A stretch of 64,000 bases of DNA from NCBI GenBank assembly GCA_047777415.1, contig JBKEEO010000002.1:620001-684000 (forward strand). The letters run 5' to 3'. Within the stretch, counting starts at the first letter, position 1. The number at the start of each line of letters is the position of its first letter. Positions 16,252 through 25,409 of this stretch are shown piece by piece. The notes below the pieces were generated by a model. The model did no database searches, was not told the DNA's origin, and saw only the letters and a program-made list of their open reading frames with translations. Source of the stretch: Caproicibacter sp047777415. Its GTDB lineage: Bacteria; Bacillota; Clostridia; Oscillospirales; Acutalibacteraceae. Made by a program: the position numbers and the translations under genes.

Positions 16252-16862
16252 AGCTTTGCCCTCAATAATAACATGCCCAATCCATACGCTCGTCCGGGAC
16301 CAATGCCTTGTTTCCAACTAGTATGAAATTTTGATGAATCAATAATTTTCAAACATCCTGTAAAACGCACAACGCTCCAGTACATTTTTCCACCTTGTTC
16401 GGCGCCATGCCGACCATATAGCGTAGGCTGTATTTCCTCTTGCATAAATTGAATTTCAAATCCACTTTGTCTGCTTTTTCGCGTCATCCAATCCAATCTT
16501 TCTTGTGCTGTGCGCAGCAAGCGACGGCGGCTGTTCTTGCAGCCGGCCATAGATACCTTCTTACTGGGAGAAACCAAGATATCAAAATCATAGCAGGTAC
16601 CAATGCGAAAGTTGTTTTCCAATGTACTGGTATCTTTGATGCCTGATACAAACATTCCGGACACAGCATTTTCAGCTTGTGGTTTTTGTTCAGACAAAAG
16701 ATACACCTTCATAGTTTCATTGGAAACTCGATACAACACACCTGCTTCTTGACGTGAGCCATGAAATAGCCGCATCAGACTGCGATGCATGTCCTCACAG
16801 TTACGCAAACACTGCCGAACTCCAGGGTCACGGCGATCCAGTTGTATTCTGCTCAGGTACAT
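16248..16862 (-). CDS. cas6e: CRISPR RNA endoribonuclease Cas6e
   Basis: This 204-residue protein starts MYLSRIQLDRRDPGVRQCLRNCEDMHRSLMRLF, the typical Cas6e/CasE N-terminus with the catalytic-type His in the first helix region (DMHRSLMRLF). It ends with the glycine-rich loop GIGPGRAYGLGMLLLRAKL characteristic of RAMP proteins. It cuts the pre-crRNA at the base of the repeat hairpin and stays bound in Cascade. It overlaps cas5e by 35 bp and cas1 by 4 bp, indicating translational coupling. Confidence 0.95.
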   Translation of the reverse strand: MYLSRIQLDRRDPGVRQCLRNCEDMHRSLMRLFHGSRQEAGVLYRVSNETMKVYLLSEQKPQAENAVSGMFVSGIKDTSTLENNFRIGTCYDFDILVSPSKKVSMAGCKNSRRRLLRTAQERLDWMTRKSRQSGFEIQFMQEEIQPTLYGRHGAEQGGKMYWSVVRFTGCLKIIDSSKFHTSWKQGIGPGRAYGLGMLLLRAKL

Positions 16863-17559
16863 GATTTGCCTCCTTTATGGTTATAGGCTTGCGTATAACC
16901 CTGCGGCACAAAAAATTGCGCTGGCCGGGCGCAATGCCATCCGTTCGCAGATATTGGGTACCATTCTGATTCTGTTTTTCGTCAATGTCTATGTCTGTTT
17001 CAATCAACACCGAAGCATTCTCTTGTTTTTCTCCAGACCGCTTCGCTCTTGGTAATTTTTGCAAAGCTTCTTCCAGCGTTGTATATTCATAGGTTATCTT
17101 ATCCAGCACTGGCCTCGTTGGAACACAACTTTTGCGTCCCAAATAAATCGGCCATTTAGGCTTTTTAAGAGCCTGTTCTAACTTTTTTAGTATTTTATCC
17201 TCACCCGTAAGCACAACCGTAAAGCAAGCATCCTGCAAATAACTGCGAAAAGAAATTAGCGTATTTCCCCCGCTTCGTAATTCTCCATTTGCTTTGAGGA
17301 GCCTATCCGACTGCACAGACTGAAAATCAGTCATTTGGCGCCCCGGTCGGTCTGCACGTACTGCTATTGTCAGTTCTCTACTGAGTTCCGCAAGCTGTGG
17401 ACTACTGCGTTCCAATCCCAGTGCACAACCCAACAGACCAATAACGCCGGATTTGGTAGGCATATCCGCTGTGTCACGCCAGTTCCATTTGGAATGTTCG
17501 CCCCAGCTTTGCAGTACACCTTCTAAACGTAAAACAAGGATTGGAATTGTTTGTGCCAT
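16828..17559 (-). CDS. cas5e: Cascade subunit Cas5e
   Basis: This 243-residue protein begins PILVLRLEGVLQSWGEHSKWNWRDTADMPTKSGVIGLLGCALGLER, matching the Cas5e/CasD start, in which LQSWG and PTKSGVIGLLG are highly conserved. It binds the 5' handle of the crRNA and links Cse1 to the Cas7 backbone. The C-terminus (QRNFLCRRVIRKPI) is also typical. It lies 15 bp after cas7e and overlaps cas6e. Confidence 0.94.
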   Translation of the reverse strand: MAQTIPILVLRLEGVLQSWGEHSKWNWRDTADMPTKSGVIGLLGCALGLERSSPQLAELSRELTIAVRADRPGRQMTDFQSVQSDRLLKANGELRSGGNTLISFRSYLQDACFTVVLTGEDKILKKLEQALKKPKWPIYLGRKSCVPTRPVLDKITYEYTTLEEALQKLPRAKRSGEKQENASVLIETDIDIDEKQNQNGTQYLRTDGIAPGQRNFLCRRVIRKPITIKEANHVPEQNTTGSP

Positions 17560-17574
17560 TTTGCCTTGCCTCCC

Positions 17575-18702
17575 TTATTCTGCGATGCATGTACTGACAC
17601 CGTCCACAAGTTCCTGAAAATTTTCACAGTTCTGTGCAATTGTCATTTTCTTCTTTAATCCGGAGCAGAACCATAAACGTTTCTTTACTGGCAAAGCAAA
17701 ATCATGATCTGTTTGTTCTACAAAGTCCACCAATTTTTGAATACTTACAGAAATTAGGTCACTTTCCTTAGAAGCATACGCTGGATTTACAAATGCATTA
17801 GCATAACTAACAGGTACAGGATATTTTTTGCATTCCACTAGCACTGCAGAAGGCAGAGAGTGCCCGGCAAATGTGTTCTGTTTGCCGCTGGGATTTGTAA
17901 AGGCCATGGTACGCAGCAGCGCCGGAACAGATTTCCGCACAAGCTCAGCAGCATTTTCTGAGTATTTTAGATTCTCTGCCAGTTTGTTTGTATCCAGAGA
18001 AGCATAAATATAGTAGCAGGAAGAGTTATAATCGATATCCCCCGTCATTCCGGCGCCCATTTCTTGAGTACCGTCAATTAAATCATCCATAGCCGTGAAA
18101 AAGTCAGTTTCCATAACAACTCTATGCGTAGAAATGGCATGCGCAACTTGCATCGAGGCTTCAACATCTGCAAATGCGTTTGATGTAACCATGCGGCCAA
18201 ATAAAGCTATATCCAACGATATGGGCCGCATCTTTGCCCCCTTTACTGCATTTTCTAAATCCTTAGCGGTTAACTTTTCGAAAGCTTGCACACTTTTGCT
18301 CGATTCAATTTTTTCTTGTACTGCTTGTGCTACCGCATCTATGTCCTCAGGCGAATATATAACAACTTGACTAGTCCAATTGCCTTTCTTGTTTTCTTTA
18401 TTGTCTTTGTTTGCGAAACCCGAAAGTCTCTTTTCTACAATTGACAAATACTTTTCATCAATACCATTTGCTTTTAGTTTGTCAACTACTAGCTCTGGCA
18501 ACTTACGTGTACGGATTCCCATCACATCTCCTAATTCCGCCTTTAAAAGAGGAGATGTACGCCAACTGCGTTTTAAACACTGGCTTGAAATTCTCCCCCG
18601 CTGTACCCCACCGAACATACAGCTTTTCGGACTTCCCGTATCATCACGATTCAGATTTGTTGGTGCAAAATTCTTCAGCATATGAACTTCAATCAACATC
18701 AT
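17575..18702 (-). CDS. cas7e: Cascade backbone subunit Cas7e
   Basis: The protein starts MMLIEVHMLKNFAPTNLNRDDTGSPKSCMFGGVQRGRISSQCLKRSWR, the unmistakable Cas7e/CasC N-terminus. The ATG at 18702 (or the next one at 18699) was chosen because AGGAGAGG lies just upstream; the longer frame to 18807 would run through the end of cse2. Six copies would coat the spacer part of the crRNA. About 375 residues is normal for the family. It overlaps cse2 by 14 bp. Confidence 0.95.
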   Translation of the reverse strand: MMLIEVHMLKNFAPTNLNRDDTGSPKSCMFGGVQRGRISSQCLKRSWRTSPLLKAELGDVMGIRTRKLPELVVDKLKANGIDEKYLSIVEKRLSGFANKDNKENKKGNWTSQVVIYSPEDIDAVAQAVQEKIESSKSVQAFEKLTAKDLENAVKGAKMRPISLDIALFGRMVTSNAFADVEASMQVAHAISTHRVVMETDFFTAMDDLIDGTQEMGAGMTGDIDYNSSCYYIYASLDTNKLAENLKYSENAAELVRKSVPALLRTMAFTNPSGKQNTFAGHSLPSAVLVECKKYPVPVSYANAFVNPAYASKESDLISVSIQKLVDFVEQTDHDFALPVKKRLWFCSGLKKKMTIAQNCENFQELVDGVSTCIAE

Positions 18703-19201
18703 GATCCTCTCCTTCAATTTGGTTATATAATTCTTGTGTTCCACAAATGACACGAGCCCACTGTTTTTGTACAAAACGTGATGTGTCATTCCAATGAAAT
18801 AAATCACGCAACAGTTTTTCGCAATCTATTACCACACCTTTTGATTTACAAAAACGCACCAATCGATACAACTTAATTGCTAAGTATCCATCATCATCCC
18901 ATCTTAGATCCAACAGCGTTGTCAAACGTTTTAAAAAGGTATTTTCATCTGTCTCATTCATTTTTGCCAAAGCTTTTTCCAATGGTATTGCTTCTGTTAA
19001 ATCATCAGGTTGCCACAAGCATTGCAGGCATGCTGCGAAAAAACACTGATCTTCCTTCTCTTTCGGCGGATATGCTTTATAAAATGCTGTAAAAGCTTTA
19101 CCCTCAGCGTTAGTTAGCATTTTTCCAGCTGCCCGCCGTAAGGCTATTCGGTCGCCTTTGTCAAGTTCCGCAACTCGCTGCAGAAATGATTGATTACCCA
19201 T
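18689..19201 (-). CDS. cse2: Cascade small subunit Cse2 (Cas11e)
   Basis: This 170-residue helical protein begins LQRVAELDKGDRIALRRAAGKMLTNAEGKAFTAFYKAYP, matching Cse2/CasB (LR.LDKGDRA.LRR). Two copies normally stabilise the R-loop formed by Cascade on target DNA. It starts 3 bp after the cse1 stop and overlaps cas7e, so it is part of one operon. Confidence 0.93.
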   Translation of the reverse strand: MGNQSFLQRVAELDKGDRIALRRAAGKMLTNAEGKAFTAFYKAYPPKEKEDQCFFAACLQCLWQPDDLTEAIPLEKALAKMNETDENTFLKRLTTLLDLRWDDDGYLAIKLYRLVRFCKSKGVVIDCEKLLRDLFHWNDTSRFVQKQWARVICGTQELYNQIEGEDHDVD

Positions 19202-19204
19202 TAT

Positions 19205-20671
19205 TTACCTTCCTTTCTTATACCGTTTGGTAGCTGTTGCTAACTTGTTATACAATAGCTTCCTCTCTTTTTCCGCACGCAGCAACCATTCGGCATTGCT
19301 GCACACTTCCTTGCAAAATGCATCATAAGCACTCCATGCAACTTTTTGTACTGCTTGCCCCCAATTAGACGCCACATTCTGTTTATCGTCATCAGTATCG
19401 GCTGTGGCTACCTGAAAACACAACTGTTTATCAAACAATTTCCCACACTCTGAATAATAGCTTTGCAATACAGACTGAATCTCATTTTTACGAAATTGTT
19501 GCTGCTTGGCACACAATTGATTCAGAGTTTTCCGCAGATAATCAGCCACGTTCTCCGCATACTTAACTGCTTCCGAAATCAAGTGGCACTTTTCAGGACT
19601 TTCTGTAATTCGGGTATCAAGTCTTAGCTCCCCTCGCTGGATATCCAAATAAGAAGCTTGTTTCGTAACAGCGCCAAAAATCATTACATCCATCTGAATC
19701 CTATCCAATTCGTCTTTAAAGCTTTTCTGGTATTGATTGAAAATTGTTGGTGCTTGCTCTGCAAAGTTTTCAGTTATCGTACCAATATTGCGCCATGGTT
19801 CTTTATCTAGGGACGGTTTCAATGCAACTTGCCCGTTTTGACTTGGAACATAAGCCACATGGGAATCTTTCCATGCATCATATCCAACATAATTTAAGCC
19901 CTTTTGTAAATATACACACCGCACTTGCCCTCCGGTTTCCACAAGGCGCACCCTTCTGCTTGGGAATAACATTCCATACAACAGCGATGTGCTTACAACC
20001 TTTTTCCCAGGTTCTACCGGATCTGTGCAGCGCCACAATTCTAAAGGTAAGTCTTGCCCCCTGGGAATCGGGACCATAGAAAATACCAGCGTTTCTAATA
20101 GATTTTTACCTTTGAGTAAAAAGAACAAAGGTGGCGCACCGTAAACATTTGATGGTCCTTGCAGACCGGCAGTACAGAACAGTTGTACTGTCAAAAGAGC
20201 ACGTGCCGCCTGTGCGGGTGTCATACAGGCATCTTTTTCAAAGGTATGATCAAAATGTACTGGGTTGTTGCCACTTGCGCGAGTATAGTCCAGTACCGCA
20301 ACCGATTTCAGATTTTTGTCAGTATCCCATCTGGGATCGAATGGACTTTGCAGAAATGGCCGCTTTTCATCAAATATGTCAAAGCTAACTCCCTCATCCT
20401 GACATATCTTCAAATATTTTTGCAGGCGATTTCTGTCAATGCAATTAGCATCGAGAATATACAGTAAATCATCTGCGTTTCGCGGGCGGTACACAGCCAT
20501 TAAAAACAGAATCAAAAATCGGTAAAGACTATATTCGTCCATTGCATTTGGTATGTCCAGTTCCCGCAGGTTCTGTGCTTGTTCCAAAGTATCAAGAAGT
20601 CCCAGTTCTTTTCTCACTCCAGATAGCGTAAGCACCGGAATCCACGGCTGAGTTAAAATGTTAAACTGCAT
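19205..20671 (-). CDS. cse1: Cascade large subunit Cse1 (Cas8e)
   Basis: This 488-residue protein starts MQFNILTQPWIPVLTLSGVRKELGLLDTLEQAQNLRELD, the standard Cse1/CasA start (FNLL..PWIPV). It also shows AQAARALLTVQLFCTAGLQGPS and the GAPPLFFLLKGKNLLETL segment. It recognises the PAM and recruits Cas3. Its ATG overlaps the cas3 stop codon by one base. The length is in the normal range of about 480-510 residues. Confidence 0.95.
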   Translation of the reverse strand: MQFNILTQPWIPVLTLSGVRKELGLLDTLEQAQNLRELDIPNAMDEYSLYRFLILFLMAVYRPRNADDLLYILDANCIDRNRLQKYLKICQDEGVSFDIFDEKRPFLQSPFDPRWDTDKNLKSVAVLDYTRASGNNPVHFDHTFEKDACMTPAQAARALLTVQLFCTAGLQGPSNVYGAPPLFFLLKGKNLLETLVFSMVPIPRGQDLPLELWRCTDPVEPGKKVVSTSLLYGMLFPSRRVRLVETGGQVRCVYLQKGLNYVGYDAWKDSHVAYVPSQNGQVALKPSLDKEPWRNIGTITENFAEQAPTIFNQYQKSFKDELDRIQMDVMIFGAVTKQASYLDIQRGELRLDTRITESPEKCHLISEAVKYAENVADYLRKTLNQLCAKQQQFRKNEIQSVLQSYYSECGKLFDKQLCFQVATADTDDDKQNVASNWGQAVQKVAWSAYDAFCKEVCSNAEWLLRAEKERKLLYNKLATATKRYKKGR

Positions 20672-23256
20672 TACTCATCACCTTCCTTAATTAAAAAGCC
20701 AAGCAGTGGATCTATCTGCAAAGTTGCACCGTTTGTAAAAGTACAACGTCCGCCTTCTGCCGGCAACAACCATACCCCGGTCAGTAATCCATCCCCCTGC
20801 ACTGGTTTCAGACCTCCGACACAGGTACTTGTCAAATATTGTTGAACAGATTTCTCCCGCACAGAAAAACTGAATTGCAATACCTCTTTTGCTATCGTCC
20901 GACTGGGATGTTCTACGTGTACAACCTGACACCACAAATCTTTTGGTAACAATGCAAGACGGACACTTGGCTCGCCTAAACGTGTATGTGCAGACATAAA
21001 TTCGCTATCCTCATCTGAAAATATCGGGTCATCGCTGCTAAAGCAAAATTCATAAGGATTTGGTTTTGGCAATTCCACAGCCTCTGCACTACTTTGTTTC
21101 AGTTCTTCTTCAAATTGGTGTTCATACCATTCTTGCAATTGCTCTTCCAGCACTTGTCCATTACTGTATACGTGTTCTACCAATTCGGGAATCTCTTTTG
21201 GCATTTCCAATTTTGCTTTTCTCATTAACACTTCTTGTGTACGTTCCAAAATCACATTTGCATAAACAAAGCCACTCGGGCCATAATTCTTATCTTTATC
21301 TGCCGGTACCAATACCGTAAGTTTGGGATTAACCAACCCTCGAGGACGCTGTGTATTCTTATGGCGCCATATCCGGCCTGCTCTCTGGAATAAAAGATCT
21401 ATTGGACAAATTGCAGTAATCATCGCATCGAAATCCAAATCCAGCGATTGCTCAACCACCTGCGTTGCGACCAAAATAGCGCGTTTTGGTCGGCAAGACT
21501 TATCTGGTCCAAATAAACGAATGCACTGTTCTTCCAACTCTTTGCGGCGTCTGGCATCAAATCTTGCATGAAATAAAATAATTGGCTCGTTCGGAAGCAA
21601 TGTCCGCAATTCACTCCACACCGACTGCGCTTCCTTAACAGTATTAAGTAAAATACACAAACAGCCACCGTAATGATGAAGAAACTCTTGCGCTATATGT
21701 GCTATTTTCTTTTCCTTTCCCAGCAAAGGCACTGTTTCAAGTGTTACAGTACTGTGCTGATAACTGGACCGTACGGCTATTTGCCGCAACGGTTTTTCTT
21801 CATATAAAAGTGTGATGGATGGATATGTTCCTTTACCCAACTGTTTTGTCTCGTCGTATGCACTTGCAAAATCCGCCTTCTTTTCCGATGGAAGAGTAGC
21901 GGATAACATCACAACAGGAATATGAAGTGTTTTACACCATTCCAAAAGACGTATCAAAATTCCACTCATATAACTGTCATACGCATGACACTCGTCAATA
22001 ATCAAAACTTTTTCTGCAAGTCCTGCGAGCCGAAGAACACCATACTTAACTCTAAGTGCTGCCATCATAACTTGATCAACAGTTCCCACAGCATAAGGAG
22101 CAATTAAGCCGCGACGTAATGGTGCCGTCCACTGTTCTGCTATTTTTTCTTCAGCAAATCCAGCGTCAGTGTCTTCATCCATTTGCCAAGCCATAGCATG
22201 TAACAATCTGCTGTCTCCCAACTGATGCTGGGCCAACATCGCGTTGATACGATTATACATTTGATTTGATGTTGCCGCCGTAGGAAGGCCTATATAAAAA
22301 CCTTTTTTATTCCACCGCTGTGCTAATTGTGATGCAGCATACATTGCCGCTTCTGTTTTACCTTCTCCCATGGGTGCTTCTAAAATCATCGCTAGCGGTT
22401 TTTCATTTGGATCTTCAAAAATGGTTTCCACCTGTTGCTGAAGAACACGCATTCCAGCACGAGGAATATCAGGCCATAATTCAGTAAATTTATGTATGCA
22501 GAGTGGATCGATCCATGTCATATTATTTTTTCTCAAAAAATCAATTCCAACTTTTTCGGCATTTACCGCTACCTGCTTTATGTCTGTCATTTCACAAGGG
22601 TGATCGAAATTCTTTCCTGAAGCAATCCAGTCGGCAGTGATTATAATTCCCAGCAGCAGGATATTGACCGCATCTATATGTTGTAGAGAGACGGTTGTGG
22701 GAGGTTCAAAAAACTTCCAAAACATTTCTTCATAGTCGTTCTGCATATCTTCCCAGATAGCTGCTCGACTCTTATCCATCGCACCAGCATTTCCCCGTTT
22801 ACCTTGATGATGCAAACGGATTAGTGCAGAAAAATATCTGCGCACATGACGTGGAAAACGTTCTTTGTGTTTCCATATTTGTTTAACACGTGCTGCACCA
22901 TATTGTTCATGACGAAAATGATCATCACAAAATTCCAAATGATGCTTTTCAAGGAATGCTTTTGCCTCTAATACGGCACCGCTCCCCACAAAAGAAGGAT
23001 GTATTTTCCCAATATCGTGCATCGCGGCAAGATATCCAACAAGAGAACATATTTGCTCAGCTGATAAGTGCATACGTTGTTCCAATTCTTTGCGCAATGG
23101 CACAAAGCAGCCTTTCATCGTCAATATTTGTGCAACAATACCGGTTTCCAACATATGCACCCACAATGGTTTAAATGACCTGCTTTTCGCCCATAACAGT
23201 TTCGTTAACTTCTCTTTCAGGGATACATCTAGCATATCCATATTGCATATCTCCAT
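20671..23256 (-). CDS. cas3: CRISPR nuclease-helicase Cas3
   Basis: This 861-residue fusion carries an N-terminal HD nuclease (MHDIGKIHPSF with His80-Asp81; later RHEQYGA and LIRLHHQ) and a superfamily 2 helicase. The helicase shows APMGEGKTEAAMYA (Walker A), LIIDECHAYDSYM (DEAH-type box), VMLSATLPS and QRAGRIWRHK (motif VI). It unwinds and degrades DNA marked by Cascade. The first ATG (23256) may not be the true start: GGAG lies 9 bases before the Met at residue 6 (23241). It is the first gene of the cas operon and has all catalytic motifs. Confidence 0.96.
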   Translation of the reverse strand: MEICNMDMLDVSLKEKLTKLLWAKSRSFKPLWVHMLETGIVAQILTMKGCFVPLRKELEQRMHLSAEQICSLVGYLAAMHDIGKIHPSFVGSGAVLEAKAFLEKHHLEFCDDHFRHEQYGAARVKQIWKHKERFPRHVRRYFSALIRLHHQGKRGNAGAMDKSRAAIWEDMQNDYEEMFWKFFEPPTTVSLQHIDAVNILLLGIIITADWIASGKNFDHPCEMTDIKQVAVNAEKVGIDFLRKNNMTWIDPLCIHKFTELWPDIPRAGMRVLQQQVETIFEDPNEKPLAMILEAPMGEGKTEAAMYAASQLAQRWNKKGFYIGLPTAATSNQMYNRINAMLAQHQLGDSRLLHAMAWQMDEDTDAGFAEEKIAEQWTAPLRRGLIAPYAVGTVDQVMMAALRVKYGVLRLAGLAEKVLIIDECHAYDSYMSGILIRLLEWCKTLHIPVVMLSATLPSEKKADFASAYDETKQLGKGTYPSITLLYEEKPLRQIAVRSSYQHSTVTLETVPLLGKEKKIAHIAQEFLHHYGGCLCILLNTVKEAQSVWSELRTLLPNEPIILFHARFDARRRKELEEQCIRLFGPDKSCRPKRAILVATQVVEQSLDLDFDAMITAICPIDLLFQRAGRIWRHKNTQRPRGLVNPKLTVLVPADKDKNYGPSGFVYANVILERTQEVLMRKAKLEMPKEIPELVEHVYSNGQVLEEQLQEWYEHQFEEELKQSSAEAVELPKPNPYEFCFSSDDPIFSDEDSEFMSAHTRLGEPSVRLALLPKDLWCQVVHVEHPSRTIAKEVLQFSFSVREKSVQQYLTSTCVGGLKPVQGDGLLTGVWLLPAEGGRCTFTNGATLQIDPLLGFLIKEGDE

Positions 23257-23319
23257 CAGAATTGTATTGTTTATATTTTCTCAGAATTTAGCAGAAACAC
23301 AGTCCCTATGGCTTCCATT

Positions 23320-23348
23320 TATCAAATCTTTCAATCATATATTGTCAA
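23320..23348 (-). promoter_or_regulatory. Predicted promoter of the cas operon
   Basis: On the minus strand TTGACA (23348-23343) is followed after 17 bp by TTGATA (23325-23320), 64 bp before the first cas3 ATG. The surrounding DNA is very AT-rich. This appears to be the only promoter needed for the eight overlapping or closely spaced cas genes. Confidence 0.6.
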
Positions 23349-23544
23349 TCTACTTAATTATAAGAATTATTTGTTATTCACTTTGCAAAAATTTAAGACC
23401 ATTTTTTACCTTTTGTTGTGTTTTTATTATATTCTTATAAACGCATTATTTCAACAATATTTTACAAATTTTAGCAACAGGAATGATGGTGTCAAAATAT
23501 CCAATATTTGTTATATCACATAGTGATAAAAAGCCTTTGAAACC

Positions 23545-23610
23545 GCATAAAAAATGGAGCAGCTTAACGCCGCTCCATTGTAAGGTTACCCAACTATTGA
23601 TATAAAATCC
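23545..23610 (-). mobile_element. Solo ISL3-type end remnant
   Basis: Read on the minus strand, this stretch contains TCAATAGTTGGG-TAACC followed by the palindrome ATGGAGCGGC-GTTAA-GCTGCTCCAT and a T-run. The left end of the intact ISL3 element at 60258-60330 has the same blocks in the same order. No transposase or second end is visible here, so this is a leftover terminal fragment or a tiny non-autonomous derivative inside the island's right end. Confidence 0.6.
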
Positions 23611-23617
23611 GTAAAAA

Positions 23618-23636
23618 TAGAATCATTTTAGAATCA
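23618..23636 (+). repeat. Right arm-type repeat pair (TAGAATCA x2)
   Basis: The same TAGAATCA-TTT-TAGAATCA as at 3137-3155, in the same orientation, lies about 60 bp inside attR. This probably is an integrase or excisionase binding site. Confidence 0.65.
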
Positions 23637-23640
23637 TTAT

Positions 23641-23686
23641 GCAAAAATATAGACCATAAAACCGCATTGTAACTGATTTTATGGCC
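23641..23686 (-). terminator. Terminator of guaA supplied by the island
   Basis: On the minus strand the hairpin GGCCATAAAA / TTTTATGGTC is followed by a T-rich run (TATATTTTT). It starts inside the att repeat and extends into the island, so integration gives guaA a replacement terminator in place of the one at 1624-1663. Confidence 0.75.
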
Positions 23687-23710
23687 TGTTTTATTTTATT
23701 CCCACTCTAT
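23681..23710 (+). repeat. attR-type direct repeat at the guaA 3' end
   Basis: This 30-bp partner of 3009-3038 has one mismatch. It covers the guaA stop codon and the last codons, so the gene is left intact after integration. Confidence 0.88.
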
Positions 23711-25234
23711 GGTTGCCGGAGGTTTTGAGGTTATATCGTAAACAATTCTGTTGACATTTTTAACTTCATTGATAATACGGGAGGATATTTGTTCCAGTAC
23801 ATCATAAGGGATACGTGCCCAATCCGCCGTCATAAAGTCAGAAGTTGTGACTCCGCGGAGAGCAATTGTATAATCGTATGTGCGTTCGTCCCCCATTACG
23901 CCGACACTTTTAATTCCAGTCAGCACTGCAAAGTACTGGTTGATTTGCCTGTCAAGACCTGCTTTTGCGATTTCTTCACGGAAAATAGCGTCAGCATCTT
24001 TTAAAATGGAGAGCTTTTCTGCCGTCACTTCACCCATGATACGGATAGCTAGACCTGGCCCCGGGAAAGGCTGACGCCAAACAAGCGTATCAGGAAGACC
24101 AAGTTCGGTACCAACCTTTCTGACTTCATCTTTAAACAGATACCGTAACGGCTCCACAAGCCCAGTGAAACCAATATCTTTCGGAAGTCCGCCAACATTA
24201 TGATGACTCTTAATAACTGCGGCATTTCCAGTTCCGCTTTCAACAACATCCGGATATATGGTTCCCTGACATAAGAAATCGACCTGTCCAATTTTTTTAG
24301 CTTCTTCCTCAAAAACCCGGATGAATTCTTCACCGATAATTTTCCTCTTTTTTTCCGGTTCAGTTACCCCGGCCAAGCGGTTCAAAAAGCGCGACCGTGC
24401 ATCAACACGGACAAGATTCATATGGAATTGACTGCGAAACACCCGTTCCACTTCATCCCCTTCTCCTTTGCGGAGAAGGCCATGGTCTACAAAAATACAT
24501 GTGAGCTGTGTTCCTACGGCACGATGTACCAGGGCCGCTGCAACGGAAGAATCTACGCCTCCGGACAGTGCACAAATCACTTTTTTATCGCCGATTAACT
24601 GTTTTAGTTGTTCGACTGATGTTTGAACAAAAGAATCCATTCTCCAGTCACCGGTACATTGGCAAATGCGATATAGAAAATTATGCAAAATATCATTGCC
24701 GTGAAGTGTATGTTCTACTTCCGGGTGAAACTGCGTAGCATAAATTTTCTTCTCAGCATTTTCCATAGCAACCACAGGACATGTAGCACTTACTGCCGTA
24801 ATATGAAATCCAGCAGGAGGAGTTTTGATATAAACAGTATGACTCATCCAGCAAACAGATTGTTTGTCAATACCATGGAACAATTCGGAATCCGCGGTAA
24901 TTCGATATTCTGTTTTTCCATATTCTCTTACCGGTGCGCTAGCAGTTTGTCCGCCAAGGGAATATGCAATAAGCTGTGCTCCATAACAAATGCCCAAAAT
25001 AGGAATACCAAGACTAAAAATTTCCATATCACATTTCGGAGCACTTTCATCATAAACAGTATCTGGCCCTCCCGAGAAAATAATCCCTTGGTAACCGGCA
25101 GAGGCAATCTCCTTGGCAGGGGTTTGATATGGTTTAATCTCACAATATACATTCTGGTCGCGCACTCTTCGGGCGATCAGCTGACTGTATTGTCCGCCGA
25201 AATCCAATATCAAAATGGATTCTTTTTGTTTCAT
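23696..25234 (-). CDS. guaA: GMP synthase (glutamine-hydrolysing)
   Basis: This 512-residue enzyme converts XMP, glutamine and ATP to GMP. The class I glutamine amidotransferase half has GICYGAQLIAYSLGG (nucleophile Cys near 83) and ATQFHPEVEHT (His/Glu). The ATP-pyrophosphatase half has the P-loop SGGVDSSVAAALV near 226, and the dimerisation domain ends in SKPPATIEWE. The last codons form part of the island's attachment site, yet the protein end is normal. It is the last gene of the pur run, 176 bp after purA. Confidence 0.97.
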   Translation of the reverse strand: MKQKESILILDFGGQYSQLIARRVRDQNVYCEIKPYQTPAKEIASAGYQGIIFSGGPDTVYDESAPKCDMEIFSLGIPILGICYGAQLIAYSLGGQTASAPVREYGKTEYRITADSELFHGIDKQSVCWMSHTVYIKTPPAGFHITAVSATCPVVAMENAEKKIYATQFHPEVEHTLHGNDILHNFLYRICQCTGDWRMDSFVQTSVEQLKQLIGDKKVICALSGGVDSSVAAALVHRAVGTQLTCIFVDHGLLRKGEGDEVERVFRSQFHMNLVRVDARSRFLNRLAGVTEPEKKRKIIGEEFIRVFEEEAKKIGQVDFLCQGTIYPDVVESGTGNAAVIKSHHNVGGLPKDIGFTGLVEPLRYLFKDEVRKVGTELGLPDTLVWRQPFPGPGLAIRIMGEVTAEKLSILKDADAIFREEIAKAGLDRQINQYFAVLTGIKSVGVMGDERTYDYTIALRGVTTSDFMTADWARIPYDVLEQISSRIINEVKNVNRIVYDITSKPPATIEWE

Positions 25235-25409
25235 ATGGTTTCTCCTTATTCAACGGTAACTAAATCTGATTGCAAATTTCTTCTTATTTTTTAATATAAA
25301 GGTATCCTTTATTTACATGAAAATGCACGAGCTGAAAATGTCGGCAGGCAGATTGCTATCAGCAAACCGCCAACCGACTGTGCCGCGATGGATGAACAAA
25401 TCAATTTCG

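Larger units (their letters stand above)
3009..23710. mobile_element. Integrative island (about 20.7 kb) in the 3' end of guaA carrying type I-E CRISPR-Cas
   Basis: The island is delimited by the two 30-bp att repeats. From left to right it contains a tyrosine integrase, a CI/Cro-like switch, an Xis-like gene, phage-type replication and sigma-like genes, two exported proteins, an oriT-like region with two small DNA-binding-type genes, a 56-repeat CRISPR array and eight cas genes. Paired TAGAATCA arm sites lie inside both ends. The 3' end of guaA is a recognised integration site for genomic islands in other bacteria. No relaxase, coupling protein or type IV secretion genes are visible, so the island would need help to transfer, or it is decayed. 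Confidence 0.87.

Noticed and set aside
16252..18807. Longer N-terminal extensions of cas7e (to 18807) and cas1 (to 16317)
   Set aside because: They run through the preceding genes, and good ribosome sites or stop-start overlaps support the shorter, family-like starts.
24683..25294. A 203-codon frame opposite guaA
   Set aside because: It lies entirely antisense to a well-conserved gene, has no ribosome site and no recognisable motif.
25235..25409. A nested hairpin between purA and guaA as a possible purine riboswitch
   Set aside because: A stem-loop around GTCGG/CCGAC is present, but the conserved purine-riboswitch core and its loop-loop sequences are not recognisable and no terminator pair follows.
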